Shown here piece after piece: positions 1 through 12,600 of a stretch of 64,000 nucleotides of DNA; positions within the stretch are counted from its first letter, which is position 1; each line of letters opens with the position of its first letter. The stretch spans positions 34,413,001 to 34,477,000 of the forward strand of contig NC_053400.1 of the NCBI RefSeq assembly GCF_016859285.1. Direction: 5' to 3'. This DNA is from Xiphias gladius (Eukaryota; Chordata; Actinopteri; Istiophoriformes; Xiphiidae). Below the pieces are notes generated by a model. The model ran no database searches. It was not told the DNA's origin and saw only the letters and a list, made by a program, of their open reading frames with translations. A program made the translations under genes and the position numbers.

Positions 1-1519
1 TGCTGACAGCTCTGATGGTAATCAGCGGCAGATTATAATCTGGTGATTTTTGAAATTAGTCCGCGTTGTCTCTGGTTTCCTCTCAGTGAGTCAAAGCAGG
101 TCAGAGAAAAGATGCTGACGGCTCTGATAGAAACCCTATCAGTCCAGACCTCAGAGTCGACCGCATCACAGTCAAAACCACACCAAACGCCCCCGCGGTG
201 CATCGCCGCGGCTGATGAGGCCTCAGCACAGGAGCCTCTCCGAGAACCAAACACGGAAACAGGAAACTGAATACTGACAGCAGACAGACACAGGCAGCTG
301 CCTGTGTGATGGGTTTCATCCTTTCAAACCATTTTGAACGGTGCTATTTATTTATTTATTATAAATAAATCTTGTTTTTACTAATAAAAATCATCTTAGA
401 AAACTTTTGTAAAAACACTGTGAAACTCTAAAAGCTGTTATTTTAAAGGCCCTAAGTGCAGGATTTTTGAACCTTCCAATTTATTCTAGTGAAGGAAGGT
501 TTCCGTAGGTGAACCGTCCCGTTGAGAATCATCGCAGTGTCTCAGCTGACCCATTGTCCCAAACTTGAAAATTTAAAAAATTGAAAATTGAAAGGTTTTT
601 TGTGATCTTACTGAACAGTAAAGTCAAAACCAACACGTTGACTGAATTTAGCTCCTTTAAAAGACATACTCAGTAATTTCCAGTCTTACAGTTTTGTCAT
701 GCTGAGCAAACCCCGTCTCCTAGAAATTAAGTTTCTATACAGCTGGACTGCAGCAGGAAATACGTTTGGGAGGAAACGTAATCTCTGGCCGGATTATGTT
801 CAGAGGCGACCTTTGATTTAATGGATGAAACCACGCACTTGCCAAGAGGTGGTTGGGGGGTGGAGGATGCACAGAGGTCAGGTCTGTCACACTAGAGTCC
901 AGGTTCACATCCAGGGTCCCGTTTGTGGTTTAGGCAACAAAAGCCCTTTCTTTTAAGGTTCGGGTTAATGTTGTAGCAGGGCGAGGCCGTAGTAGCTTTA
1001 GCTCATATCCTGGTGGGTAGCTTAGTCTGGCAGAAACTGCAGCTGCTCACTCCGCCAGCCAGTGACTCAATGCTCTTTAGCTCTCAACCCACAGAGGTCA
1101 GTGCTCGGCATGACGATAATGTTTTAGTCTGTGACAAGTTAAAGGTTCAGCAACCTACAGGTTTTTGTTTTTGGTTTCTTTCTATAACTTGCACTTTTTA
1201 TCTCATTAACAGTTCGATATTTCACTCAATCATCATGAACCAATTTCCACGTCACTGCTGTGTTATGATATTAATAATAATAATAATTATTATTAATATA
1301 GACCCTATTTGTTAGATACCTGATCATAAATACTGGACCACAAATTCAAACGGGTGGCTGTGACACATCCGCTCACTCACCAGCTCTATAAAACTAATGC
1401 GGTGTAATACAACAGGCCTGTAATAAATCCTCCTTCACGGGGATTATGATGTTCAGGTTTTATTGAATCTGTTTAAGAGGATGTTGAGTTATTTTAATGG
1501 TCACTTTGGAGGCTGTATC

Positions 1520-1658
1520 TCGTGCTGCTGTTGAACTGCACTGGGTTGTATTGAGAGGTGTTCCTAATATTTAGTCAACCTTAATTTATATAAATGGGAT
1601 GAACAAAATATTAGGAACCCCTCTCAGTATAACCCACTACAGTTCGACAGCAGAACGA
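1520..1658. mobile_element. fold-back MITE
   Basis: Two arms of about 50 bp are imperfect reverse complements: roughly 1520-1575 (GTTGTATTGAGAGGTGTTCC) and 1605-1658 (GGAACCCCTCTCAGTATAAC). They flank a short AT-rich centre. About 88 percent of arm positions pair. This is the structure of a small non-autonomous DNA transposon or a long hairpin. No target-site duplication was identified, so the superfamily is unknown. Confidence 0.65.
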
Positions 1659-4600
1659 AGCCCCCCCCATCCCTGAAAGCCGCAGTATAAACTGAACGCC
1701 GAGAAAAATGTACAAATGTGTAAAAAGGAAAGGTGACGTCACCCTTTACCTTTACATCCCCCACCCCCACAACAGAGAAAAAATTCAAAAGGGGGTCACG
1801 TTAATTTGTTACAGTTTCCATAACAGGAGCCCAGAGGAAGCAGCTCGCAGCGGTTCCGACGTACACGATCATGCTGAGCTTTAAAAATCTGTGTCAGCCT
1901 CACGGTGAGGTGTGGTCTGTTTGATGAAGGAGGCGCTGGACGGCGCTCTGGGATCCTTGCTGCTGCGGTGACTGGAAACGCCTTCACGCCTCATAAAGTG
2001 AGTCGCTGCAGGGGGTTTTCTGAACAAACCAGAGTCTCTATGAACCACAAACTCTCTGACTGAGATCAAGGAACAAAAACCTTTGATTCACAGAGTATCT
2101 GACACGTGTTCAATCCTTACATAACTACTCATATCCTAATTATCCTATTACTCTAATATACTGTTAAACCAGAGCAGGATCTTTCCCAAACCTTAACCAA
2201 GAGCTGTGAGAGTCTGAACAGAACCATAAAACGGTTTAATAATGCCAGAGTCACTACAAGAGGACATTAATCTGCACTGTCCTGAACTAATGTCACTGAA
2301 CCCATTTTGCACAGCTGCTTGTGCTAAACTAATATTTGAATACACATTCCAACATGAGAAAACAATGTGGTTTGACGACAGCCCTTCCAGGGAGGGCTCA
2401 GCATTTGTGTGCTGCCAGACAGACTGAGGTCTGGGTCGGACTGCTTTTGTGTCCCAGTCCATCAGTGGTGTCAGCTGCCGAGGTCTTGGAGGGAGCACAG
2501 CTGAGGACGGTTTACTAATTAGCCCGAAAGTGACGAGCAGAGAGGGAGGGATGTAGGACAGAGCTGCTAAGAGGCTGAAAGAAACCCTCACCCTGCTCGT
2601 CTCTGTCGCTGCAGGGAGTTTCCCAAAGGTCTGGGAGGAAGTGTACGACCCCTCATCGACAACCCTTCCCCATTAGAAAAATAAAATAACCTTTCGTTTG
2701 ATCTTCATTCCTGTCACTGGGCCGTGACTCACCCGCTTTAAAGCCTCCAAGCCTCACAGAATGATCCACTTTACACTCTGACTGAATTAATCTGTGGTAA
2801 TGAAAGAAAATCAAAGAGTGAATGTTCAGAGTTAATTTACTCCAACACAGTTTCAACTTGAATTTTAAAATCTTATTTGATCAAAAGAAATTCAGTTTCA
2901 AATCCTGAAAGACAAATTGAAAATACAAGAAATAAGGGATGTAGTTGAATAAACTCTGGGTGTTTTTGAGAGAAATATTACGACTGAATAAACAAGATAA
3001 AATCGAATCCATAAAAAGAAAAAAAGACTTCATAAAATAAAATGATGTAAAATGGACATTTTAGAAATGCCTCTGTATTGACACGACAAGTGATTCAGCA
3101 TGTGACATTGATATGGTTTTAGTATCTTTTAAAAACTATTTGTAAGGACAAATAAATTAGGTTTGTTAGGATTTTTCTTTAGTTTGTCTTAAAGAATATT
3201 TGGTTTGATACACACTGACAATAGCTGACAATAAACAGGTAGAAAAAGATAAGATACAGAAGATCTCATGCAGGGAAACTGAAGTGTCACAGAAGCAAAA
3301 GGAAGCGCGACAGATGACTAGTACAGATAACAAACTAAAAAAACAGAATACTCTACACATTATGAGCATTTACAATATACAACATGGAGCAACACTGCAC
3401 TAAAAGGTACGAACCTAGGTGCTTAGTAAAGAGTCGTGTATCTGCAACGAGCAGTGCAGGCAGCATGAAATGCACGGACCTGAGGATAAAAAGAGAGTGA
3501 GAACACAAACAGCGGCAGCGCGATCATCTGGCAGTTCTTTTGATCAGTTAACAAGCAGCCACCATAGAAGAGTAGAAATAAAATAATATAATGTCCTAAG
3601 CTCAAATGTAAAGTCATAGAAACTCAACTAATTTGTTCATATGCCTCACAGACAAATTTATATAAATAAAGTAAAGTGCAATTTCCATCTCCTGCACCAA
3701 CAATAAAACATTCTGTATCCAATTGAGTTATAGAAAAAAGAAAATGTTTAATATCTGTCAATCAAATAACAAGAAACTGTCATTTGATATCACAAATCTA
3801 AGATAAAATAAGGTTCCTCATCAGAACAAACCGGCTGGATGCTTCCTTGTCTGATTTGATTTATTTCCATTTAAAAGAAAAAAATCTGAACAAACAATGT
3901 TTCATTCAATGTTTTCATCAATTTCTCATTCTCTGTCTGACCTAGAACCGTTTTCTACCCAGGTGATTGTGAGGAACCACAACATCAGAGCTGATAAAAA
4001 ACTAGACCTGATACGATTAGACTGAGAATAATTTGGACTACGTCTGACTTGGTTCCCGGGTCATGTCTTGGTTCTGGAGAACCGAGTGGACTTGTTTTTT
4101 TCAGTTTAATCCATGCATTTCCCCCATAGTCACATCATTATTCATAAAGTAGTCACATAAGTAGACTTTTATGCAGATGACACACTATCGTATATTCCTT
4201 TCAACTCTAGAGATACTAGAGAAATTGTTGGATGTGTTGTAATTTTTTTCATGTTAACAAGGACAGCACTGAGATATTTCAATGGATCCATACAACTGAA
4301 GTTAAATTATTATTAAATAAACAGTGAAACTGCTGTCAGATGTCAACAGATGGAGGGCGTCTGTAGGCTGATGCAAAGTCTCAGTATAGTATATGACTTT
4401 CTCTCATATATGTTAGCATATGACTTCTAATATTGTGTCCGCTTTTACATTTATAAAGATTGAATTACTGCTGTGACTTCACAGCTTCACAATCTGCATC
4501 GTTTTTCAATACCACACAAATAGATGTGATGGAAAATGTCAGAACATTATTCGGGAATATAGTCAAGATTTATTCTAACAGTCTCTTTGTAACATGATAA

Positions 4601-4967
4601 AATCTTATATTATTTGCTGTCAACAAGAAAAAATGACAGGAAGTCTAATAAGTCTTAGATAAGTTCTCTTTTCCTTCTGCACCTCCTGCTCTCCTACCTT
4701 AGAAAACAAAATGGAAGGTTGATGATCGTCACACTGAAATATTGTAAAATATCCAAACCCAAGACTTTGTGTTTTTTTAGGGCTGCACTATTTGATCAGA
4801 TGAAAATATTCTACTCTGTATCTTTGAGAGTAAAAATCAGTGGGTGGGAAACAGAAGAAGTGTCGGCTCACAGCCTGTTGTTTTTTTGTCAGCAGATCCT
4901 ATCAGTGAAGATGCCAATTTCTCTCTGCATATGACTGTAGTGAAACAGTTGAACCGCAGAGATAACA

Positions 4968-4977
4968 GGAATCTTCC
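4968..4977 (+). promoter_or_regulatory. kappaB-like site upstream of the IL-17 gene
   Basis: GGAATCTTCC fits the loose NF-kappaB consensus GGRNNYYCC. It lies about 70 bp upstream of a TATA-like box and 130 bp before the start codon. NF-kappaB control would suit an inflammatory cytokine, but a 10-bp match is weak evidence. Confidence 0.25.
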
Positions 4978-5045
4978 CTCTCCTTTCCCCATCTGGTTAT
5001 CAGCTCAGGGATCTGCTGCAATCAGATCTGAGCATCACACGTTGT

Positions 5046-5054
5046 CATAAAAAG
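5046..5054 (+). promoter_or_regulatory. TATA-like box of the IL-17 gene
   Basis: CATAAAAAG lies 55-63 bp upstream of the start codon at 5109. It would place transcription start near 5075-5080 and give a short 5' leader of about 30 nt. This is inference from motif and spacing only. Confidence 0.4.
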
Positions 5055-5108
5055 ACCTGAAATCAGCGCAGTCACACACAGATTCGTGGACAAGACCACA
5101 CTGACAAC

Positions 5109-6372
5109 ATGAAGCTGAGGCACAGCATCTGCAGTCTGCTGGTGAGCATCAACTTTATCCCCTAATTTTAATTGACATCTCGCAATCAGTCGGTCTGTTA
5201 GCAGATCTCCGAATCATTGCTCACATCTCCGACTTTATAGGTGATTCACAGAAATGAATGAAAATGAATGAATGGAGTGAAAATAATAACATCCAAGTGT
5301 AGTCACTAGTCTGCTGCTATGAAAATTAACAAATACTGAAATATTCTAAGCTGGTAACCAAGTGATAACAATGTTATTCAGACAACTTGATAATTAATAA
5401 ATCTGATCACTTTACTTCTACGTTACAACTCCAAACAGTGGCTCCATCTGTACAAGTTCCCGTTGTCAGGCCACAAAATTTAGGGGTAAAATCAGGGTCT
5501 TAGAGAATTAAATGCATTTTATAGTAAGGACAGAAAACTAAGTTGTGTCATAATTACATGAAGGAACTTTAGCACTAAATAGCAAAAGAGACAAATAATA
5601 GGCTACGGTTTTATGTATGATCAGCGGCCCAATGCAGCTATACAAGAAGAAGTGGTGCAATCAATGAAGTGCAGTTTCTGCCACAGCCATCACATTTTTA
5701 TCTTTCATATCGTGCATCTATTAGTGTCTTTGTGCTACCTCACCACTGCTGTCATTTGTTCGCTGAGTTTTAAAAAAGGGGTTTTTTGGGTTTTTTTTTT
5801 ACAAATTCAAATCTTTTCTACACGAGCACAAACTTGAATTTTTCTCATGCAGATTTATTTTACAGGTTCACAAAGGTTGATTTACAGTTACAAAGTTGAT
5901 AAATAGGAACGTGGCTGCGACAAAAAGCTCCACCCTCAGGCTTTTACTCTAGTGCTGTCGCTATTCCCTTCACATGGTGCTGGTGTAGAAATTCAAAACT
6001 CGCTGTTTCTGCCCAAACTTGAGACAAGACACACAACAGCTGAGCTAAGAGGTTCAGGCTGTGATCTGTCAGATAGAAATGTGACCAACATCTTGCATTA
6101 GGCCAAGTAATCTCAATAATAACCCTTTAACGCACAAGGGAGAACGTCTCATTTGAACTTGCAGTAGTAACCTCTCCTCTCCTGTCCTCAGGTATGTTGT
6201 AGTGTATTGTGGGTAGTCGTCTCCTCCTCCTCCAGGGTTACAGCTCGTCCTCCTCCTCCTCCTGGATGTGTCTACAAGCTGGCGTTCTCCTCAGAGGTCT
6301 CCTCCTTATCTGAAGGAAACGGGAACATCCACAGCAGATCTCTGTCACCGTGGAGCTGGAGGTTGGTCTGCC

Positions 6373-6434
<62 letters not shown>

Positions 6435-7246
6435 AAATACATGAATGTGTTTGTGAGTGTGTGGGTTAATGGGTGAAGGAATGTATGGACCATTAATAGA
6501 CAAATGGATGAGTGAATAAAAGGAACCATGAAGGACTAAATGAAAATGAGGGAATCATTTTTTAGAAATCTCTGTGACCCATTTTTAACCCAAATAATAA
6601 TAATAATATTAATAATGACAGAACCATAAAAATTCAATCATATAATTAAATTTAATAAATTCATTAAAAATTTCCAAGGTGTTCCCTCAGCAGGATGAAA
6701 TTAAAATAAATACATTATTTTCAGAAAAAAATCTCCTGGGATTCTTCAACCAAAAATAGACAGAGAGATATCACTCGCACAAAATTAGAACATAAATGAG
6801 AATGAATGAGCTAAATGGTCCTCGTAGACATGTTCATTGTTGCTTTATTGACGGTTTAAAGAAATGTGTCGAACGCGCCAGTGTGTCTGATTCATCGGCA
6901 GCTCGGCGACTTTTGTCACCTCTGTAGCTGCGTACCGGTGGGCAGTGCTGCCAGAAGACGCCAGAGTTCCGTACATGACCACCGATGGCTCTGTCCTTGT
7001 TGTTTGTTCAGGTCGTCCACCTTGAAGAACCGGATCCCCTCCACCCTCTGGGAGGCCGAGTGCAGTAGCAGCTTCTGTTTAAGTCCAAACCCTGGACACA
7101 CAGACAAATACGACCTGAAATCAGTCCCCATCTACCAGAAAGTCCTGGTCCTGAACCGGCAGAGGGGGCAGCACTGCTACACTACATCGCACCAGTCTGT
7201 GGCTGTCGGCTGTACCTGCCTCTGGGCCAGAACCATCCAAAACTGA
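5109..7246 (+). CDS. il17-like: interleukin-17 family cytokine (IL-17A/F- or IL-17N-like)
   Basis: Secreted cystine-knot cytokine that would act through IL-17 receptors. Coding exons are 5109-5141, 6192-6361 and 7012-7246, all GT-AG and in phase, giving 145 aa. Residues 1-29 form a signal peptide (hydrophobic core ending near RVTA). The IL-17 signature is clear: a pre-knot cysteine (C37); RSLSPWSWR at 60-68 (family R-S-x-S-P-W); NRIPSTLWEAEC ending at C85; C90; SVPIYQKVLVL, the family's conserved strand, at 106-115; C123; and VGCTC with C135 and C137. The cysteine set matches IL-17A/F. There is no N-glycosylation sequon. A long CA repeat begins 13 bp after the exon 2 donor. The start is chosen because it opens the signal peptide about 30 nt after a plausible transcription start. 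IL-17 family membership is secure, but whether the orthologue is il17a/f1-3 or teleost il17n cannot be decided here. It lies 2.4 kb upstream of a PAQR gene on the same strand. Confidence 0.88.
6375..6432. repeat. (CA)29 microsatellite in IL-17 intron 2
   Basis: 58 bp of uninterrupted CA dinucleotide starting 13 bp downstream of the exon 2 splice donor. Confidence 0.98.
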
Positions 7247-7367
7247 AACCATATCCATCTGAACCAACAGCCGAGAATGGAAAAAATGAAATTCAATATT
7301 TAATACTTGCTGATTAAACTTGATTGTGATGAATTGTGTGATTCTACTCCTCTACCAACGCTGTGTA

Positions 7368-7373
7368 AATAAA
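7368..7373 (+). terminator. polyadenylation signal of the IL-17 gene
   Basis: AATAAA 122 bp after the stop codon, the first canonical signal downstream. It implies a short 3' UTR of about 140 nt. Confidence 0.6.
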
Positions 7374-7871
7374 AACATACAGTACGAATATGAAACTGGC
7401 CGTCAGCTTTACTACTGTTAGATCCTTATAAGTGGAGCGAAAAGTATTAAAACGAGTTTAGCCATAGGTAAGGTCAGGAAACTGTTTCAGAGAGGTGACT
7501 CTACACCCCTCTACAAAAACAACAACACACGCCTGAACATTACTACCTTCATGAAGGAGGATTCATTACAGGACTTGGATTAGGTTGCCTTAGTTTTAGC
7601 TGGTGGACCCCACAAACCGCCAACTGGGTGCATTTGCTGAAGGAATAAGAAAGATTCGCAAATACATCTGTGTGGTCTGTGTAGTAGAGAAAGTGAGCAG
7701 AGTGTAACAGCCTGTACACTGCAGTGAGGTGTGTATTAGTATGTGTGTGTGTGTGTGTGTGTGTCAGCAGTGTTTTGAGTCTCATGATGTCTGAAAATCC
7801 TCAGCAGAGAAAAACTCATTCAGACTGAAATCAGCTCATTAGCTGAAAACAAGAACACATTATTGGGTTAT

Positions 7872-7873
<2 letters not shown>

Positions 7874-7932
<59 letters not shown>
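7874..7932. repeat. (TG)n microsatellite
   Basis: 59 bp of uninterrupted TG dinucleotide. A smaller (TG)n lies 110 bp upstream at 7742-7764. Confidence 0.98.
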
Positions 7933-7933
<1 letters not shown>

Positions 7934-8438
7934 ACCACGCACGTGACAGTGGCCGGTCTGCAGCAGGACTGAACAGCAAACAGCCCAGCGACTCCAACAG
8001 AACAAAACAACAACGCTGAACAACCAGACGCAACAGGCAACAGCTTCTAGTAGAGTAGAGCAGAACCGAACAGAATAGAAAACAAAATGCCACCTGCCGT
8101 GTAGTGACTCGTTGCTCACATCCTGAATCAGATAGAGAGAAAAACCCCAGGTAGGTTTGTTTCTTCCAGTGTCTGTTGGGTTCTGTGACCTCTGACCTTG
8201 AACTTCTGGATGTGATCTTGCATTTTTTCTGAAATCTGTCTGCTTCTGATCCTCTGTGTTTGTTTTGTGGAAACAGCAGAAAACAGGTTAATATTATTCT
8301 TATGACCAGTTCAGCAACTCACAGAAAACTCCAGCAACGTAGTTTCATGCTTGAATGGTCGTCACTTAGGGCTGTATAGGTGCTGGTGGACAATGGTGGA
8401 GTTTGCCTTGGGGTGTGGGTCAGGACACACGGGATGCT

Positions 8439-8468
8439 CAGATTCAGATTCAGATTCAGATTCAGATT
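8439..8468. repeat. (CAGATT)5 tandem repeat
   Basis: Five perfect hexamer copies. Confidence 0.95.
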
Positions 8469-9607
8469 TAGCGAAAGGCTGCATAAATATGTGTTCGGTC
8501 AGAAATACCTGGTTTTACTCTTTTACTCTTCACCTCTTTCCAAGAAATATTGACTTGTTTTTTGTATTACAACACCATGTGGAGGAACAAGAAATGAGAT
8601 GACAAATGTGACAAATTTATATATATCTATATATATAAATGAACTGTTTCTCAATTGAGCTACTATCATTGCCCACTCAGACATCGTAATAACATTTTCC
8701 TCAGACATATTATAAATTTAGGAAGAAAGAACTGTGTGTGACTAAATTGACTTACAATAAACTAACTTACCATCCACCGAAAAATGAACTTCCATGGCCT
8801 CCGTCATTTCTGCAAAGGTCAGGAAAACATGTCACAACTCGTGACCTCGGGGGTTTAAATAAATCCCCCGGTCCAGCGTCATGAATACTACAAGAGGGGG
8901 GCGTTCATATGGATGCAACCCCATTTGAAGGCAGCATCTGTCCTGACGATGTGCCTTTTGCTACGCCTATTTAAGACCGACTGCACACTTCTGCCACAAG
9001 AGGCCACCTGCGCAACAGTCTACAGCTTTCCCGACACAAATACTTCCATGCTTTTATTAACATATCATAGATTTTTGTTTCTGCCGGTGTCTTTTTGTCT
9101 GGTGTTTATTCTATGTTCACCTGTTTTTTATTCATAAACTAATCAGAATGTCGTCTGCAAAGAAAATTTACCAAGCTGGAGCTGGAGGAGCCGCTGGTTC
9201 CAGATGTATTTTTCCCTGCTGTAAATTCCTACCCCAGAGTTCACTTTCAATAATCCTCTTAATGTTCATCAACACAGAAACACAGCGCTCTCCTGGATAA
9301 TGTGACCAGACTGTAGGTTCAAGTTTTGCTCGTAAATTTGAATCATTCCAAATTAGTTTCTGAGAAATCAGGTTTTTTCCTGTCTAGTTTAGTTTAGTGG
9401 ATGTCTTTAAATACTACACTACCCAACACAACGCCTGTATAACCATCTTAACCACTTGTTAAACAACCTGTCCGCCTATATAACCAACACTCCCGTCTTA
9501 CTCACTATACATCTGCATTACCACCAACACGCCTGATTTTAAGAGTTCATTTTAATTGTCTCACCTTCATACAGAACAACGAGCCGAACTCAGGATCCTC
9601 TCCCATC

Positions 9608-12600
9608 ATGCCTCGGGTGTCGTTCGCCCCTCCATCAATGTGCCTTACCTTCCTCCCTGTGCTGGGCCGCCTCCTCCCCTCCCTCCCCCCCACGGTCCAG
9701 GACGTGGACGTCCCCCCTCTGTTCCGGGAGCAGTTCATCCTGTCGGGGTACCGTCCTGTGGGCCTGTCGTGGCGTTGTTACGTCCTCAGTCTCCTCCAGA
9801 TCCACAACGAGACTCTGAACGTGTGGAGCCACCTGCTGGCCGCCGTCTGCGTGCTGATGAGATTCACGATGTTCACCATTCTGCGGGGAGGGGTACTGTT
9901 ACAGTCCTGTACAGTTTGCTTGGCCTCCTGGGGTTTGACCCACATGTGTTTGACCACTTTGACCTCTGACCTCCTCAGGGGATCCTGGGTTTTCGGCTGC
10001 AGGGTCCTGAAGGTCAGGGGTTGTCTGTGGACGTATCCTCACTGCCTCTGGTCCTCTACGTCTTCTCTGCTGTCACATACCTGAGCTGCAGGTGAGTCAG
10101 CATGTGAAATTCTACATCTTTAGCCACAATAGAGGCTGAAATGTTTTCAACTTGTTTTCAATTTATAAACATTTTGATTATATCATAATTCATTATTTCA
10201 TTTTCATGACTTTCACCCTTCCCACTGCACTCTGCTTTTTCATTTTTCTGGTAACACTGAGTTCTAAGACCAGTAATTTGCTTCATTTCATAAAGTGAAG
10301 TCTTTAAAACTACTTTAACAGATTTTTGGCAACTTTGAGGCAGCAGAACAAAAACAGTGACATATTATCACCCTAGAAAACAGCTGCATGTTTCCACAAC
10401 CAGCAGTTACAGAGCAACACCATCCTTCGTCTGGATCTGGTGTCTGTGTCACCCGATGAATCTAGGTCCAGTACTCCCTCTCTTTTAGCTCTCATTTTGG
10501 TCTCCACCTGCTCCTGAGGGAAACATCTGGCTCTTCAGCTGCTAAATACTCCACCATGTTCACCAGCTGGTCACTGACTGTGTCTGTCTGCTGTTTGATG
10601 CTGAGCAGGTAGCGGACGGAGGCTTTTTACAGCTTTTATTCTGAAAACACTGAGACTGAACCAGACAGGAAATATACCACAAAACCAAAACTAAAAGCTA
10701 AAAGGAGCTAGAAGAGGCTGAAAAGTAGTGACGATGAGATGAAGCTTCATGAAGAACTGAACCATTCCAGCAAAGTGGTTCGAGGAAAGGTTCATTTCTT
10801 GATGTTTCATGTTAACAGTACGACATCTGCTGGCCAGAATGTAAAATAAAAATATTTGTATTTTACAAATTAAATGTCAGTATAAGGGAAACCATGATTG
10901 TGTTTTATAAGCATACCTCTATCATAATTACTGTAAAGGCAATCAACATATGTTCTATGCATGAAAGCTATTAATATCAGTCGTGTTAGGGTCAGTCCAC
11001 ATTGGTGTCTGCTGTGACATTTTGGATTTGTTTAGGACGATTTGACACTGATGTCCAGATGACTACAATGATTGTTACCTGATAAGCAAAAATGTTGTTA
11101 GTGAATGAAGGAATTAAAGAAGGCAACTCCAAATTTTAAAAAAACATCTACCAAATATACATACAATGTTATGTCCTGGAATAAACAAAGCATCTATAAT
11201 AATGTTACGCTACTATGCGCATATCATATCGGGAGAAATAAGATCAAAGAGTTGCCAAACTGACGTCTTTCTCGTCCTTGGTTGATCCATCACAAATACA
11301 TCCAACCAGCGTCAGTTACGGACCAGGGACTATGAAAATGCTTCATTTCTCTCAGGGGTCTTATATATACAGTCAAATGTCGCTCCGTAATTCGAAGCAC
11401 CACCAAAAGCGGTCACGTGGTGCGGACGGGAAGCGAGTCTTCACATCCCGTCAGTGACGCCATACGTCTAAAACGATACACGCTTCACCGGAAAAGCTCG
11501 GCTAGACTCGACACGCACTTCGAAGCATCGACCTCTCAGCTCCTTAGAGCTGCAGAGATGGTCTTCAGAGACCCCTTTCACGTCGCACGGTTATTTGATC
11601 CAGGATTAATAGAAAATTATTGATTAGCGCAGCTCTAACTAATTCAGAGTTGCATGTTGCAGCGTTGCGGCTCACCTGTTGCAGTCCCACTCGGAGCAGG
11701 CACATTACTCGCTCTTCCTCCTGGACTACGTGGGCGTGGCCGTCTACCAGTATGGCTGTGCTCTGGCTCTGTGCCTGTACAGCGCCGAGGCCGCCTGGAC
11801 CCGAAGCATGCTGGGACAGGTCTGTTTATGTGTCTCGCATCCATGCTCAGCAACCGACAAGATGCGTTCACATGGGCTGATAATGCCGGTTTTTGCAGAT
11901 CTTCCTCCCGGCTGCCGCCCTCCTCGCCTGGTTGTCCTGCACCGCCTGCTGCTATGCAAAGCTTCATTTCCGCCGACCGTACCCGCTGCACAAGAAGCTC
12001 TGCCAGGTGGTCCCGATGGGCGTGGCCTACCTGCTGGACATCAGCCCTGTCGCCCACCGCCTCGCCACTTGCAGCTGGACGAACAACTCTGCACTTCCTC
12101 TGCACTTCCTGCAGGTGATGGTTCTTAGTCGCTATGAATCCATTGAGTCAACTTTAACTTATTTCAGTGATTTTACCACCCAATAATATTTACTAGTCAT
12201 TCAGTCTATGTACATGCACGTTAGTAACTGGGTCACTCAGCTCAATAGTTTCACGCTCAGTTGGGAAAACTGACTTATCTAGACTTTCCGTTAGTCTTTA
12301 TTTAATGAGACTCTGGGTGGGATTATTTTAAACACGAGAAAATCGGCACTTGAATTGATCCGTCCTTTCATCTAGCCACTCCGTTGCTCACAGGCATACA
12401 TGTAAAAAAAGCAGATTACACACTCAGTTACAGTACGCAAACACATGGCCAAGAAACCAGCATTCTCCAGGTTTCTCCAATCCCCTATGTCGACTACGGA
12501 AAACGGGTTTCTCCTTTAAATGACATTGCATGAGAAATTTTACTGTAGAAACCAACAGTGACCTGGTTAATTAAAGTGGCTTTTATAGTGACATTGTGTC

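Larger units (their letters stand above)
1..5040. other. intergenic, no gene recognised
   Basis: AT-rich, mostly unique-looking sequence. No open frame here resembles a known protein or carries a coherent set of splice sites. It holds a fold-back element at 1520-1658, a short AT palindrome near 345-370, and at about 925-1000 a fragment resembling a common fish repeat (a 'GGTTTAGGCAACAAAA' type piece). The last 100 bp are the proximal promoter of the IL-17 gene. Confidence 0.6.
7374..9575. other. intergenic between IL-17 and PAQR genes
   Basis: No gene recognised. It holds (TG)n at 7742-7764 and 7874-7932, five copies of CAGATT at 8439-8468, an AT dinucleotide patch near 8618-8638, and otherwise unique sequence. 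The noncoding first exon of the PAQR gene may be here but is not identifiable. Confidence 0.6.

Noticed and set aside
8810-9010. Possible LTR-like segment with TATTTAAG box
   Set aside because: No paired LTR, primer-binding site or internal retroviral domain in the window.
9556-9969. 137-codon frame overlapping PAQR exon 1
   Set aside because: Different frame from the one that encodes the conserved PAQR sequence; Pro-rich shadow.
11644-12118. Several long frames on both strands
   Set aside because: Shadows of PAQR exons 3 and 4; the spliced frame alone matches the receptor family.
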